A stretch of 64,000 bases of DNA from Bacillus sp. FJAT-14578 (GTDB lineage: Bacteria; Bacillota; Bacilli; Bacillales; Bacillaceae_H), in NCBI RefSeq assembly GCF_000504165.1, contig NZ_AYSE01000004.1, positions 62,001 through 126,000 of the forward strand, read 5' to 3'. Within the stretch, counting starts at the first letter, position 1. Each line of letters opens with the position of its first letter. This document shows positions 26,127 through 35,200 of the stretch, piece after piece. The position numbers and the translations under genes were made by a program. The notes beneath the pieces were generated by a model. It was not told the origin of the DNA. It ran no database searches and was given only the letters and a program-made list of their open reading frames with translations.

Positions 26127-26453
26127 ATGCCAGTTTACAATAAATTAGTACGTGACCGAATTCCTGAAATTATTAAGAACTCAGGAAAAATATATCGAAC
26201 GAGAGTATTAATGGAAGAAGAATATATAAGTGAGCTGCGTAAAAAAGCACAGGAAGAGTTAAATGAATACATAACTAGTCAAACGAGTGAAGAAGCAATT
26301 GAAGAGCTGGCGGATTTGCTGGAAGTTGTTCATGCTCTTGCCACTGCTCATGGCTCTTCCATAGAAGATCTTGAAGAGGTTCGAAAAAGGAAAGCAGAAA
26401 AACGAGGAGGATTTCAGGAGAAAATTTTCCTGATCGATGTGGAAGATGAGTAA
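26127..26453 (+). CDS. MazG-like nucleotide pyrophosphohydrolase
   Basis: The 108-residue all-alpha protein opens VYNKLVRDRIPEII and carries the MazG/PRA-PH metal motif EEL near residue 52 and EELADLLEVVHAL near 72-84. Small proteins of this kind are often labelled phosphoribosyl-ATP pyrophosphohydrolase-like and cleave NTPs to NMP and PPi. ATG 26127 is used, about 10 bases after AAAGGAAAAG; the longer frame from 26034 has no support. Its 3' end overlaps the next PLD-helicase by 8 to 17 bases, so the two are translationally linked. Confidence 0.8.
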   Translation: MPVYNKLVRDRIPEIIKNSGKIYRTRVLMEEEYISELRKKAQEELNEYITSQTSEEAIEELADLLEVVHALATAHGSSIEDLEEVRKRKAEKRGGFQEKIFLIDVEDE

Positions 26454-28869
26454 TGTTCAGCTAATTACAAGCTGCTTAGGAGAGCATTTACAAAAAGCGA
26501 TTGAACAGTCGGACAGCATTTATATTTTGACATCCTTTGTGATGGATTCAGGGGTTAAATTGCTGGCACCTTCCTTGCGCGCTGCTTGTGAAAGAGGAGC
26601 GGAAGTCAAGCTGTTAGCTGGTGATTATTTGTACGTGACACAGCCGAAAGCGTTAGCACGACTGTTAGCTGTTCATCCAAAGATAGAAGCGCGCCTTTGG
26701 CAAAGCAACGGGCAGTCATTCCATCCGAAAGCGTATTTGTTTGAACAGGAAAACGGAGGCACTTTTATAGTAGGTTCGTCTAATCTATCTGCTTCCGCAC
26801 TCGTAAGCGGTGTAGAGTGGAATGTGATGGTGAACGGTGAAGTAACTGATACATTTGAATATGCGCTTATGGAGTTTATGGAACTGTTTTATCATGAACA
26901 AACCATTCCGTTGAATGATGAAACGATCAAACTTTATAAGCAGACTTATCACTCGTATCATCAGGAGCATCCTCAATTAGTTCGAACCTGGACGGAAACA
27001 GAAGAAATGGATTTAATGTTTCCGGTAGAGGAAAAACAGGAACAGTCGGGCACAGTAATGGAAGCTTCAGGTGTATATGGCACGATTCAGCTACGCCAAG
27101 CCCAGCAAGAGGCACTGGAAGCATTGCTCAATACATATGAAGAAGGCTATAACAAAGCAATGGTCGTCATGGCAACAGGATTAGGGAAAACTTATTTGTC
27201 CGGCTTTTTTGCTGAAAGGTTTCCTCGTGTTTTATTTGTTGCGCATAGAGAAGAGCTGCTGCACCAGGCAAGAGCTTCTTTCGGGATGATTATGCCTGAG
27301 CGTTCAGGTGGTCTTTATTATCGGCATGAAAAAACGATCGAGACAGATTTTGTGTTTGCATCTGTTTACACATTAAGCATGGAAAGGCACTTGCATCGTT
27401 TTAGTCGAGATGATTTTGATTTAATTATTGTGGATGAATTCCATCATGCCGCAGCCGCTACGTATCAGCGGGTGATTGATTATTTTCAGCCGAAGTTTTT
27501 GCTTGGAATTACCGCAACGCCTGACCGGATGGACCAAAAGGATGTGTATGCGTTATGCGATGGGAACGTTGCGTATCAGCTGCACTTTATTGAAGCGATT
27601 CAAAAGGGCTGGCTGACGCCGTTTCGCTATTTCGGTGTATATGATGAAACAGATTATTCCAGCATTACATGGCTTGGGAAACAGTACGATCAGCAGGAGC
27701 TGTTAGCTGTCCAGCTTCGTGAGGAGTTTACGGAAAACATTTTACAGGCGTGGTTAAAGCATAAGCAAACAAGAACGCTTTGTTTCTGTTCCTCTATCCA
27801 GCAGGCTAACTTCCTCTCAGACTTTTTTCAGAAGAAGGGCTATCGCACTGTTAGCTTACATTCTAAAACGGCCGGAATATCACGAGGCGAGGCGATTCAA
27901 CAGCTGAATGAAGGAAGATTGGACTTGATTTTTACTGTGGACCTCTTTAATGAAGGGGTGGATATTCCTTCTGTTGATACGTTATTGTTTGTAAGACCTA
28001 CTGAGTCATTAACGGTATTTACTCAGCAAGTCGGTCGTGGTTTACGATTGCATACAGGGAAAGAATACTGCACGATTATTGATTTGATTGGGAACTACCG
28101 GAATGCCGATATTAAGCTCAGTTTATTTCAACTTGATGCAGGGGAGAAAAAGAAAAAAGCAGATGTTGTTGCAACGATTCCGGCTAACTGTGAACTTCAT
28201 TTGGAAACAGAAGTAATCAATTTGCTGGAAGAGTTGGCGAAAAAACAGCAACCGCGCAAGGAAGTGTTAAGGCAGGCGTATTTGAGTGTAAAACAGGAGC
28301 TTGGGCGAAGACCGACTTATTTGGAGCTTCATCTTCATGGAACAGAGCTTTCAAGAAGTTATTATCAGGAATTTAAATCATACGCTGGTTTTCTCTACTG
28401 GGCAAATGAGCTAATGGAACATGAGCAGGAAGTGTTTCGCAAGTACGAGCATTGGCTTATGGAAACGGAAAGAACAGGGATGACGAAAAGCTATAAAATG
28501 GTGTTGCTTCTTTATATGCTTCAGCGGGGAGCGAAGCATTGGATAGATCCGGTAACACCACAAGAAGCCGCTCCTTTTTTTCATCATTATTTAACCGAAA
28601 CAGAATATCGAAAACGTATTGATTTTTCCGATAAATCGTCTAAGCAGCTGTGGGTTTATGATGAAAAGAAAGTCAGCAAGCTCATCGCCGATATGCCGAT
28701 GACGAAGTGGAGCGGAAGTTCAAAAGGGTTGATCGCCTTTGAAAATGACCAGTTTATCATTGATCTCGAAGTTGATGAAGAAGACCAGGATATTCTTTAC
28801 GAGTGGACGAAGGAAATATGTGAATATCGATTGCATCAATATTTTGAGCGAAAAGCCAAAACCTCTTGA
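26437..28869 (+). CDS. PLD-nuclease/DEAD helicase, second copy
   Basis: The 810-residue protein has the layout of its neighbour at 20937 but is shorter. The PLD domain has FHPKAYLF near residue 95 and FIVGSSNLSASAL. The SF2 helicase has MATGLGKTYLSG near 244, VDEFHHAAA near 332, GITATPDRMD near 357, LFNEGVDIPSVD near 507 and QQVGRGLRLH near 530. The C-terminal 250 residues are weakly similar to DUF3427 (QELGRRPTYLELHLHG). Start is ATG 26437 or, equally likely, ATG 26446; neither has a strong ribosome site, consistent with coupling to the overlapping MazG-like gene. A terminator follows at 28860. Confidence 0.85.
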   Translation: MWKMSNVQLITSCLGEHLQKAIEQSDSIYILTSFVMDSGVKLLAPSLRAACERGAEVKLLAGDYLYVTQPKALARLLAVHPKIEARLWQSNGQSFHPKAYLFEQENGGTFIVGSSNLSASALVSGVEWNVMVNGEVTDTFEYALMEFMELFYHEQTIPLNDETIKLYKQTYHSYHQEHPQLVRTWTETEEMDLMFPVEEKQEQSGTVMEASGVYGTIQLRQAQQEALEALLNTYEEGYNKAMVVMATGLGKTYLSGFFAERFPRVLFVAHREELLHQARASFGMIMPERSGGLYYRHEKTIETDFVFASVYTLSMERHLHRFSRDDFDLIIVDEFHHAAAATYQRVIDYFQPKFLLGITATPDRMDQKDVYALCDGNVAYQLHFIEAIQKGWLTPFRYFGVYDETDYSSITWLGKQYDQQELLAVQLREEFTENILQAWLKHKQTRTLCFCSSIQQANFLSDFFQKKGYRTVSLHSKTAGISRGEAIQQLNEGRLDLIFTVDLFNEGVDIPSVDTLLFVRPTESLTVFTQQVGRGLRLHTGKEYCTIIDLIGNYRNADIKLSLFQLDAGEKKKKADVVATIPANCELHLETEVINLLEELAKKQQPRKEVLRQAYLSVKQELGRRPTYLELHLHGTELSRSYYQEFKSYAGFLYWANELMEHEQEVFRKYEHWLMETERTGMTKSYKMVLLLYMLQRGAKHWIDPVTPQEAAPFFHHYLTETEYRKRIDFSDKSSKQLWVYDEKKVSKLIADMPMTKWSGSSKGLIAFENDQFIIDLEVDEEDQDILYEWTKEICEYRLHQYFERKAKTS

Positions 28870-28897
28870 GGAGTGAACTCCGCAAGAGGTTTTTTAT
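28860..28897 (+). terminator. Rho-independent terminator after PLD-helicase
   Basis: ACCTCTTG and CAAGAGGT pair around AGGAGTGAACTCCG, which itself forms a small hairpin, followed by TTTTTTATT. Confidence 0.85.
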
Positions 28898-29107
28898 TAA
28901 AACAGAGGATAAAGATGAGTAACTTTCTGCATGATCTTAAAAAATATTTCTGTTGTTTTCCTATATTTCCAGGAAACTTGTCATACATTTAGAGACGTTT
29001 TATTGATCAATGAAATCCTTTACTGTAAAATTTTTATAAATGCGCTTTTACTTATTATAGAAATAAAACAAATGGAGCACGTAAACTGTGTTGTATGGGG
29101 GATAGAA

Positions 29108-30856
29108 GTGTTGACAGTTCATAATTGTTTAATAGATAAATTAAAAGTATTAAAGGAATCAGCTCAGGAAGCTGTTGAAAATCTAGATAAATTTAGTGAA
29201 TTTAAAGAGTATATGCACGTAGAACGTGAAATTGAAAGGGATTTAATTTCGCTGCTGCAGTCGATCAACAATAGTGAAAAGAGTCATTTAATTTTATTAT
29301 GTGGAAGTGTTGGGGATGGTAAATCACACTTACTATCTAAACTGAAAAATAAGAATCCGGAATTAATGGGTTCGTTTGCTCTACATAATGATGCGACAGA
29401 AAGCTTCAAGCCAGATGGAACGTCGCTTGAAACGTTAAATGAAGTATTAGAACCCTTCTCTGATGATTTCCTTGAGGTAAGCAACAAGAAAATGATTTTG
29501 GCCATCAATTTGGGAGTACTAAATAATTTCATTAGTTCTCCTTTTGCTATTGAGAGATATAGTAAACTGGCAAGTTATGTGCAAGGCTCTGATGTATTTG
29601 AGGTTAGTAAACCAACAAATAAATGGCTTGATACAGATCAGTTTCATATTTTAAGTTTTAGTGATTATCATTTGTTTGAATTGGGAGAAAAAGGGCCGGC
29701 CTCTCCCTATATAGAGAGCATTATAAGCAAATTAGTTAGCAAGGATACAGATAATCCGTTTTATCAAGCGTACCAGGACACATGTTTACAAACATGTTCT
29801 TTTAAAGAGAAATGTCCTGTAAAGAAGAATTACGAACTATTGATGAACAGTGAGGATCAAAAAGGAATCACTTCACTCTTGATTGAAGCGATTGTAAAAG
29901 AAAAGCTTATTATCTCCACTCGGTCATTAATTAACTTCTTTTATGAAATAATGGTTAGTCCTGTTTTTGATAGCTCCACAGCTGATGAAATAAAAAAATT
30001 ATTTTCTAAAGATTCCTTCTCAGCCCTATATGTAAGATCACTCATGCCCATGCTGTTGTTTGGCCATAAAGACAGATCCTTTGTTTTAAAAGCCTTGCAA
30101 CAGATTGATCCTATCCATAAGAGAAATCAACAGATGGACAGTTTGTTAACAGCTTTGTATACGTCTCTCCAACCTTTAAATATTATAGAGAATTATATAG
30201 AGGAAACTCAGGAGTCTCTAAGTCAATTCCAATTGGCATTAGAAAAAGAAGAACTAGAGATATATGAGTTGTTTAAGTATGTTGTCAGAAGTCTGAGACT
30301 TAAGCCTAACGGTGTATCTCTAAAGTTGGAAGATCATATTTATGAGTCTTATATGAAGTATCTGTACCATTTTAATACAGGAAGTAGAATGCCATTAAAA
30401 ACAATTTATCAAGATATCGAAAAAGCGATTCGTAACTGGTATGGATCTATAGACAGTGATTCGGTGTATTTAAAGGCAGAAAATGACCAATTTATTATGG
30501 GCCAGCGTCTTGAGTTAGGATTTGAGGTATCGCATGTGGTTCCTAACCCGGATGGAAGAAATTATTTTACAACAAATATTGAATTAAGATATAAGAAAAA
30601 GTCAGGAGATGTAGAGCCTGTCAGCCTTTTTCTGGATTTCTCCCTCTACCGTTTATTAATGAAAGTAAAAGATGGTTATAGGCCTAATAAGGGAGACATC
30701 AGCAATGCGATTCATTTCTCAGATTTTTATGAGCGCTTAATGGAATTTGGCGATAAACAAAAGCAATTAAAAATTATTAATAAGTATAAGGAAGTTTTTC
30801 GTCTGGAGTATGACGAATCCTTTGATACTTACATTTTTGAGAGGGTAGAGGCATGA
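29108..30856 (+). CDS. dptF: DNA phosphorothioation-dependent restriction protein DptF
   Basis: The protein has an N-terminal P-loop LLCGSVGDGKSHLLSKL near residue 66 after a helical leader (ESAQEAVENLDKFSEFKEYM), followed by FALHNDATESFKPDGTS, a pattern known from DptF (DndF), an AAA-type subunit of the Dnd restriction complex. A Cys cluster CLQTCSFKEKC near residue 226 may bind metal. GTG 29108 follows GGGGGATAG; the longer frame to 28931 runs through an AT-rich leader without a site. Its stop overlaps the dptG start by 4 bases (ATGA). DptFGH cut DNA lacking phosphorothioate and normally work with DndBCDE, which are absent here. Confidence 0.8.
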   Translation: MLTVHNCLIDKLKVLKESAQEAVENLDKFSEFKEYMHVEREIERDLISLLQSINNSEKSHLILLCGSVGDGKSHLLSKLKNKNPELMGSFALHNDATESFKPDGTSLETLNEVLEPFSDDFLEVSNKKMILAINLGVLNNFISSPFAIERYSKLASYVQGSDVFEVSKPTNKWLDTDQFHILSFSDYHLFELGEKGPASPYIESIISKLVSKDTDNPFYQAYQDTCLQTCSFKEKCPVKKNYELLMNSEDQKGITSLLIEAIVKEKLIISTRSLINFFYEIMVSPVFDSSTADEIKKLFSKDSFSALYVRSLMPMLLFGHKDRSFVLKALQQIDPIHKRNQQMDSLLTALYTSLQPLNIIENYIEETQESLSQFQLALEKEELEIYELFKYVVRSLRLKPNGVSLKLEDHIYESYMKYLYHFNTGSRMPLKTIYQDIEKAIRNWYGSIDSDSVYLKAENDQFIMGQRLELGFEVSHVVPNPDGRNYFTTNIELRYKKKSGDVEPVSLFLDFSLYRLLMKVKDGYRPNKGDISNAIHFSDFYERLMEFGDKQKQLKIINKYKEVFRLEYDESFDTYIFERVEA

Positions 30857-32241
30857 GCAACGTTTTAAATATTGAGGAACTTACCAGAAGCTTAAGGAAA
30901 GGCAATAAGTTTGAGCATAAAAAAGACAAAAAAATAGTCCTATTGCCATTTACGACCCGTGAACCGGAAAGGCCTAAGTATAAAAATGGCTTTAAGGCTA
31001 TAGTAGGCGAGTTTTCCAGAATTATCGCAAATGTAAAGATAGATGGAGACCAAGATATAAAAGACATTATTGAAGAGATCTGTCAAAAGGTCTCTATTGA
31101 GGATGGAGCAGATAAGAAAGAGTTCAGAAGAATTGTCGAGAGCTATTTACTGGATGAAAATCATAACGTAAAAGTCACCTCTCCAGGTTGGTTTTGCCTG
31201 CTTCCGCTTAGTAAGAACAAAGAACAGTTGGGTGAAAGAAAAACAGGGAAATTCTTATCGGATGTGCTGTTGACAGGGGAAGTATCAAATCGGTTGTTAA
31301 GGGAAAGTCCAAGTGCTGACAGCAATATTCTAACAAAATTAATCGATTCATCCTTGCATTACCAAAAGTTAGACGGAGAAAGACAAAGGGAATATCATTC
31401 ATTGCTTCCCTATGTCTCGGAGACATTTACGGAAGACTTCGAATGGCTGGAGACCCAACCTAAATTATTTATTCAGCATTACGAAAAACTATTATATTAT
31501 TACTTTTTCTTCTATATCTCCCAGCTGGGCTTAAAGCTGAATCAGTTTACAAAAGCGGATTACACGGCGGTAACCCCGGTGTATTACACGTTGGATTGGG
31601 AAAAAACGTCGAGAAGACGCAAAGGATATGAGTTTGGCTGGAACATGATTAAAGAGGTGGGAACTGACATTTTGATCCATGTCTATACGTTGGAACAATT
31701 AAACTATCTTGATAATCCAGACTCTCCCTTAAGCTACGTCGGTTTGGATCAACACATTTCCGATCCGGATGCGTTTAGTCAAAGTGTGAGCCAGTGGATC
31801 GATATCTATAAGAGCAACTTTATGGATATTATCTCCCAACAGGAGTGGGATAAATTAAACTTGAGTGACGAAAAAACGGTGGAAGCCATGGTGCAAAACT
31901 TATATAAAACGATTTTATTCCAGTTTAAAAACAATGACTATTCTTCATTATCACGCTATCAAAGATGGTTTGAACAAACCGTAAGTTTGTATTTAAGCAA
32001 GCCTCGTGGCCAGCTTGGAAGAATGCTGAATATCACCCAGGATTTTCTGATGTTTTTAACGCTAGTATCATTGAAGAATAAAAAAGCACCGTTAAAAGAG
32101 TTATTTAAAGAGTTTGAAAAGCGCGGGGTTTACTTTGATCAGTTCTCGCAACAGGAAATTATAGAGCTATTTGATCGATTGAACCTACTAGAGAAAAAGA
32201 GTGATAGCGGGGATGCACAATATGTCAAACCTATTTTATAA
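30853..32241 (+). CDS. dptG: DNA phosphorothioation-dependent restriction protein DptG
   Basis: This 462-residue protein has no motif I can name. I call it DptG from its place between dptF and dptH, its length (the family is about 440-460), 4-base overlap with dptF, and features such as PGWFCLLPLSKNKE and a helical, aromatic-rich middle (LLYYYFFFYISQLGLKLNQF). DptG (DndG) is the scaffold-like subunit of the restriction complex. dptH begins inside its last 20 bases, so the three genes form a coupled operon. Confidence 0.75.
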   Translation: MSNVLNIEELTRSLRKGNKFEHKKDKKIVLLPFTTREPERPKYKNGFKAIVGEFSRIIANVKIDGDQDIKDIIEEICQKVSIEDGADKKEFRRIVESYLLDENHNVKVTSPGWFCLLPLSKNKEQLGERKTGKFLSDVLLTGEVSNRLLRESPSADSNILTKLIDSSLHYQKLDGERQREYHSLLPYVSETFTEDFEWLETQPKLFIQHYEKLLYYYFFFYISQLGLKLNQFTKADYTAVTPVYYTLDWEKTSRRRKGYEFGWNMIKEVGTDILIHVYTLEQLNYLDNPDSPLSYVGLDQHISDPDAFSQSVSQWIDIYKSNFMDIISQQEWDKLNLSDEKTVEAMVQNLYKTILFQFKNNDYSSLSRYQRWFEQTVSLYLSKPRGQLGRMLNITQDFLMFLTLVSLKNKKAPLKELFKEFEKRGVYFDQFSQQEIIELFDRLNLLEKKSDSGDAQYVKPIL

Positions 32242-35200
32242 GTATTTAAGTGACCGATTGTTAAATTATTTTAATTCAACAGGTGTCAGGACGGGAGATA
32301 AATACTACTTTATTGCTGAAAAAGAAGAACAGGTAGAAGAACTGTATGAAACGCTAAAGGCCTGTGATGATATAGAGCCTTTTATATATACCCATGAAAA
32401 AGGGAGTACCTATGAGTCCTTCCTTATTCCATTTGGCGATACAAAGCTGTTGGTAGCAGCTACTATAAATGGAGTAACCCCGGATTACCTAGTAACCATT
32501 CGAAACCTGGTTGGTACAAAAGAAGATGATTGGAAAAATACAGCGTTATTGTCTTTATTAAATAAGAACTTGGATAGCGTGGCAGGCGGAGGCAGCAATC
32601 TTCAAAAAGAAGGTATGCCTCTTAATGTAGATGAGATCAAAAAAGGTCTGGAAAAAGAAATTCAATCCAGCAGCTTAATGAAGCATGACAAAATTATTCT
32701 TAGCTACTATTTAGAGCAAAACCAAGATGATTATATCCAGCAAAGTCATACCGTTTTTGACTTTGAGGATGTTCTCACTTTAATAAACAAGGAGGGCTTG
32801 GATAAAGCCGATTATAACGGGTTAGGCTTTTTCTACGATAACGGTTTGGCAGAAGAGGATTCACGCGTAGTCAAAAAGCGCCTTAAGGAAAATAAAGAAC
32901 TCTTTGAAAAAGTAGCCTATATCCATTCCTACGGAAATCCGGATGAAGAATTGGAGAAATGGTTTGATGATAGCGGTCTTAAGAAGCTAAAAGCGGATAA
33001 CTGGCAGGAAACCAATTATAAAGACGTCAAGATGTCTTCGGATAATAATAAAAAATCTAAAGCACTGCAGTATATAGAAGCCCATAAAAAGGAAACAGAA
33101 GAAGGGTTAATCTTCTGGGAAAGACCGGACAAAGATACCGTAGCGGGAAGAAGAAAACGCCACATTATTATATTCAATCCAAACAAGCTTCCGATTGTGA
33201 ATCTTTCGTTTAAGTTTGATGAATCACTAAAAAAAGAGTATATGAAAGGTGACACAGCGAACTTTACAACTGTAGGCGGGAAACAGCTTAAAGCTACCAT
33301 TGTTCACAATGAAGGGAAGACGACCTTTAAAAAAGTTTCATACAAGCATAGAGAAGAAGCAAAATCCAGCTATGAGTTCAGAATTATGATTGTAGAGTGC
33401 GTGGAGACGCTATTGGAGAGCTTTAAAACAGATTATTCTATTAAGGTTACGAAGGACAATAGTGCACTTGAATTGCAAACAGAAGATGGAATATTAGTTT
33501 TTAATAAAACATTATCAGGCGAAAATGAGATATTGATCGAAGAATCAAAGCAAGAAATCAAAATAGATCATCAAAAAACAAAGGTTATACTTAGTTCAGA
33601 CATTGAAGAGACGAATGTTGTCATGAAAGCAAATATTGCGGATACGGAACTGCCGCTTTCCGTAAAGTTTGAATCGAGGGCAATCACTCCTGTTTCAGGC
33701 AGATTTGTTTGGAAAACGAAAAGAGAAAAACAACAACATTATGTGTTAACGGACGACGGAAAAATAGTATTAGGGACCAGTATAAACGTTCCGAAGGAAG
33801 AATTCCGCCTGAATTTAGAGATTGAAAAGCAGCTTCTTCAAAATCATATTTTACATGGCACTAAACATTATGAAGAGGTAACGCCAAAATCGTTAGAATT
33901 ACCTGAGGAAGTATTGGTGTACTATGGGAAACTGATCCAGTATTATCGCAAAAATAATACTTTGCCAAGTTTAGCATATATGGATGAAGAATTGGCGGCC
34001 TTAAGTAAGAACTATATTAGAAGTGTAATAAACGCAATAAAAGAGATCAAAGAAGATGGTTACTTAAGCATTGAACAAAAAAACTTATCTAAATTAGGGA
34101 TGCTTGTTGAGGATAATCTCTTATTACTTACACCATTACATCCTTTAAATGTTGCGTATCAACTCAAGCTAAATGAAAAAATTAAAGAAGAAGAGCTTGA
34201 TTTAAGTATTTTAAATCGCCTAAGGGCCAATAACTTACTACCGTACTTTATTTATGAAAATAAGCTTTATAAAGTAATTGAACAGCAGCATTCATTTGAA
34301 TGGCTTTCCTACGGCTTATATTATTCCGTATCGAATGATGAGAATAAAAGTTTTACAGAGAAGCTAGTAAAAGGGAAGATGAAAGAATTCCTTAATCATT
34401 TCTCATACCTGTTTACACATTCAAAACGCTCGCCTTTAAAAGTCAATTTGATAAACTTGGACAGCGACCTGGAGTTCTTACAGGGTGTGTTTGGTTTTAT
34501 GAAACATGCTATCGAGAAAGCTAAAGATGAAAACGACGTTGTTCCTGTGGAAATTGTTATCTACCAAAAGGAAGAGTACACGAGCTCGTTTGAGTTGTTA
34601 TCCACATATGATGATATTGAAAAGATAGAGACTCACTTTGACCTTTCTTTTAGTTCTTCCCGAGTAGATAAACAAGATATTTTAAGGGTCTTCAGAGAGA
34701 AAGTTAGCTTTTCAAAACAGCCTTATGACCAGGAGAACTATCATTATGCTCATTTATCTTTCTTTAAAATAGATTATAAAGACGCCATTTCCAAAAGTGT
34801 CATGAGTGATATTAATACTGGTGTTTCATTAGAAGGTTTACTCTCAGGAATACCTTCTGTAAATCAGGGAGGAGATTATCGTTCTGGATTTGGCTCTAAA
34901 TACATCGAGCAACAGGAAAATGACTTATTGTCATTCGTACAGCTGTATAATGAATTGATCTGCAATATGGATAACTCAGGGAGTGAGCCATACCGTAAGG
35001 GGGTCTCCATTGTTACAAGAGTATCAGACATTACGAATGATTCATTGCGAACACTATACAGCGCTTCAAACTGGGTGACATTCATTGATCCAAAGGTTGG
35101 TTTAGAGTTCTTTAAAGCTAATGAAGATAATCTAATTATTATTCATTATAGCGATCAATATACTTCGTCAAGTAGCTACGACTCCATCACAGTCACGAAT

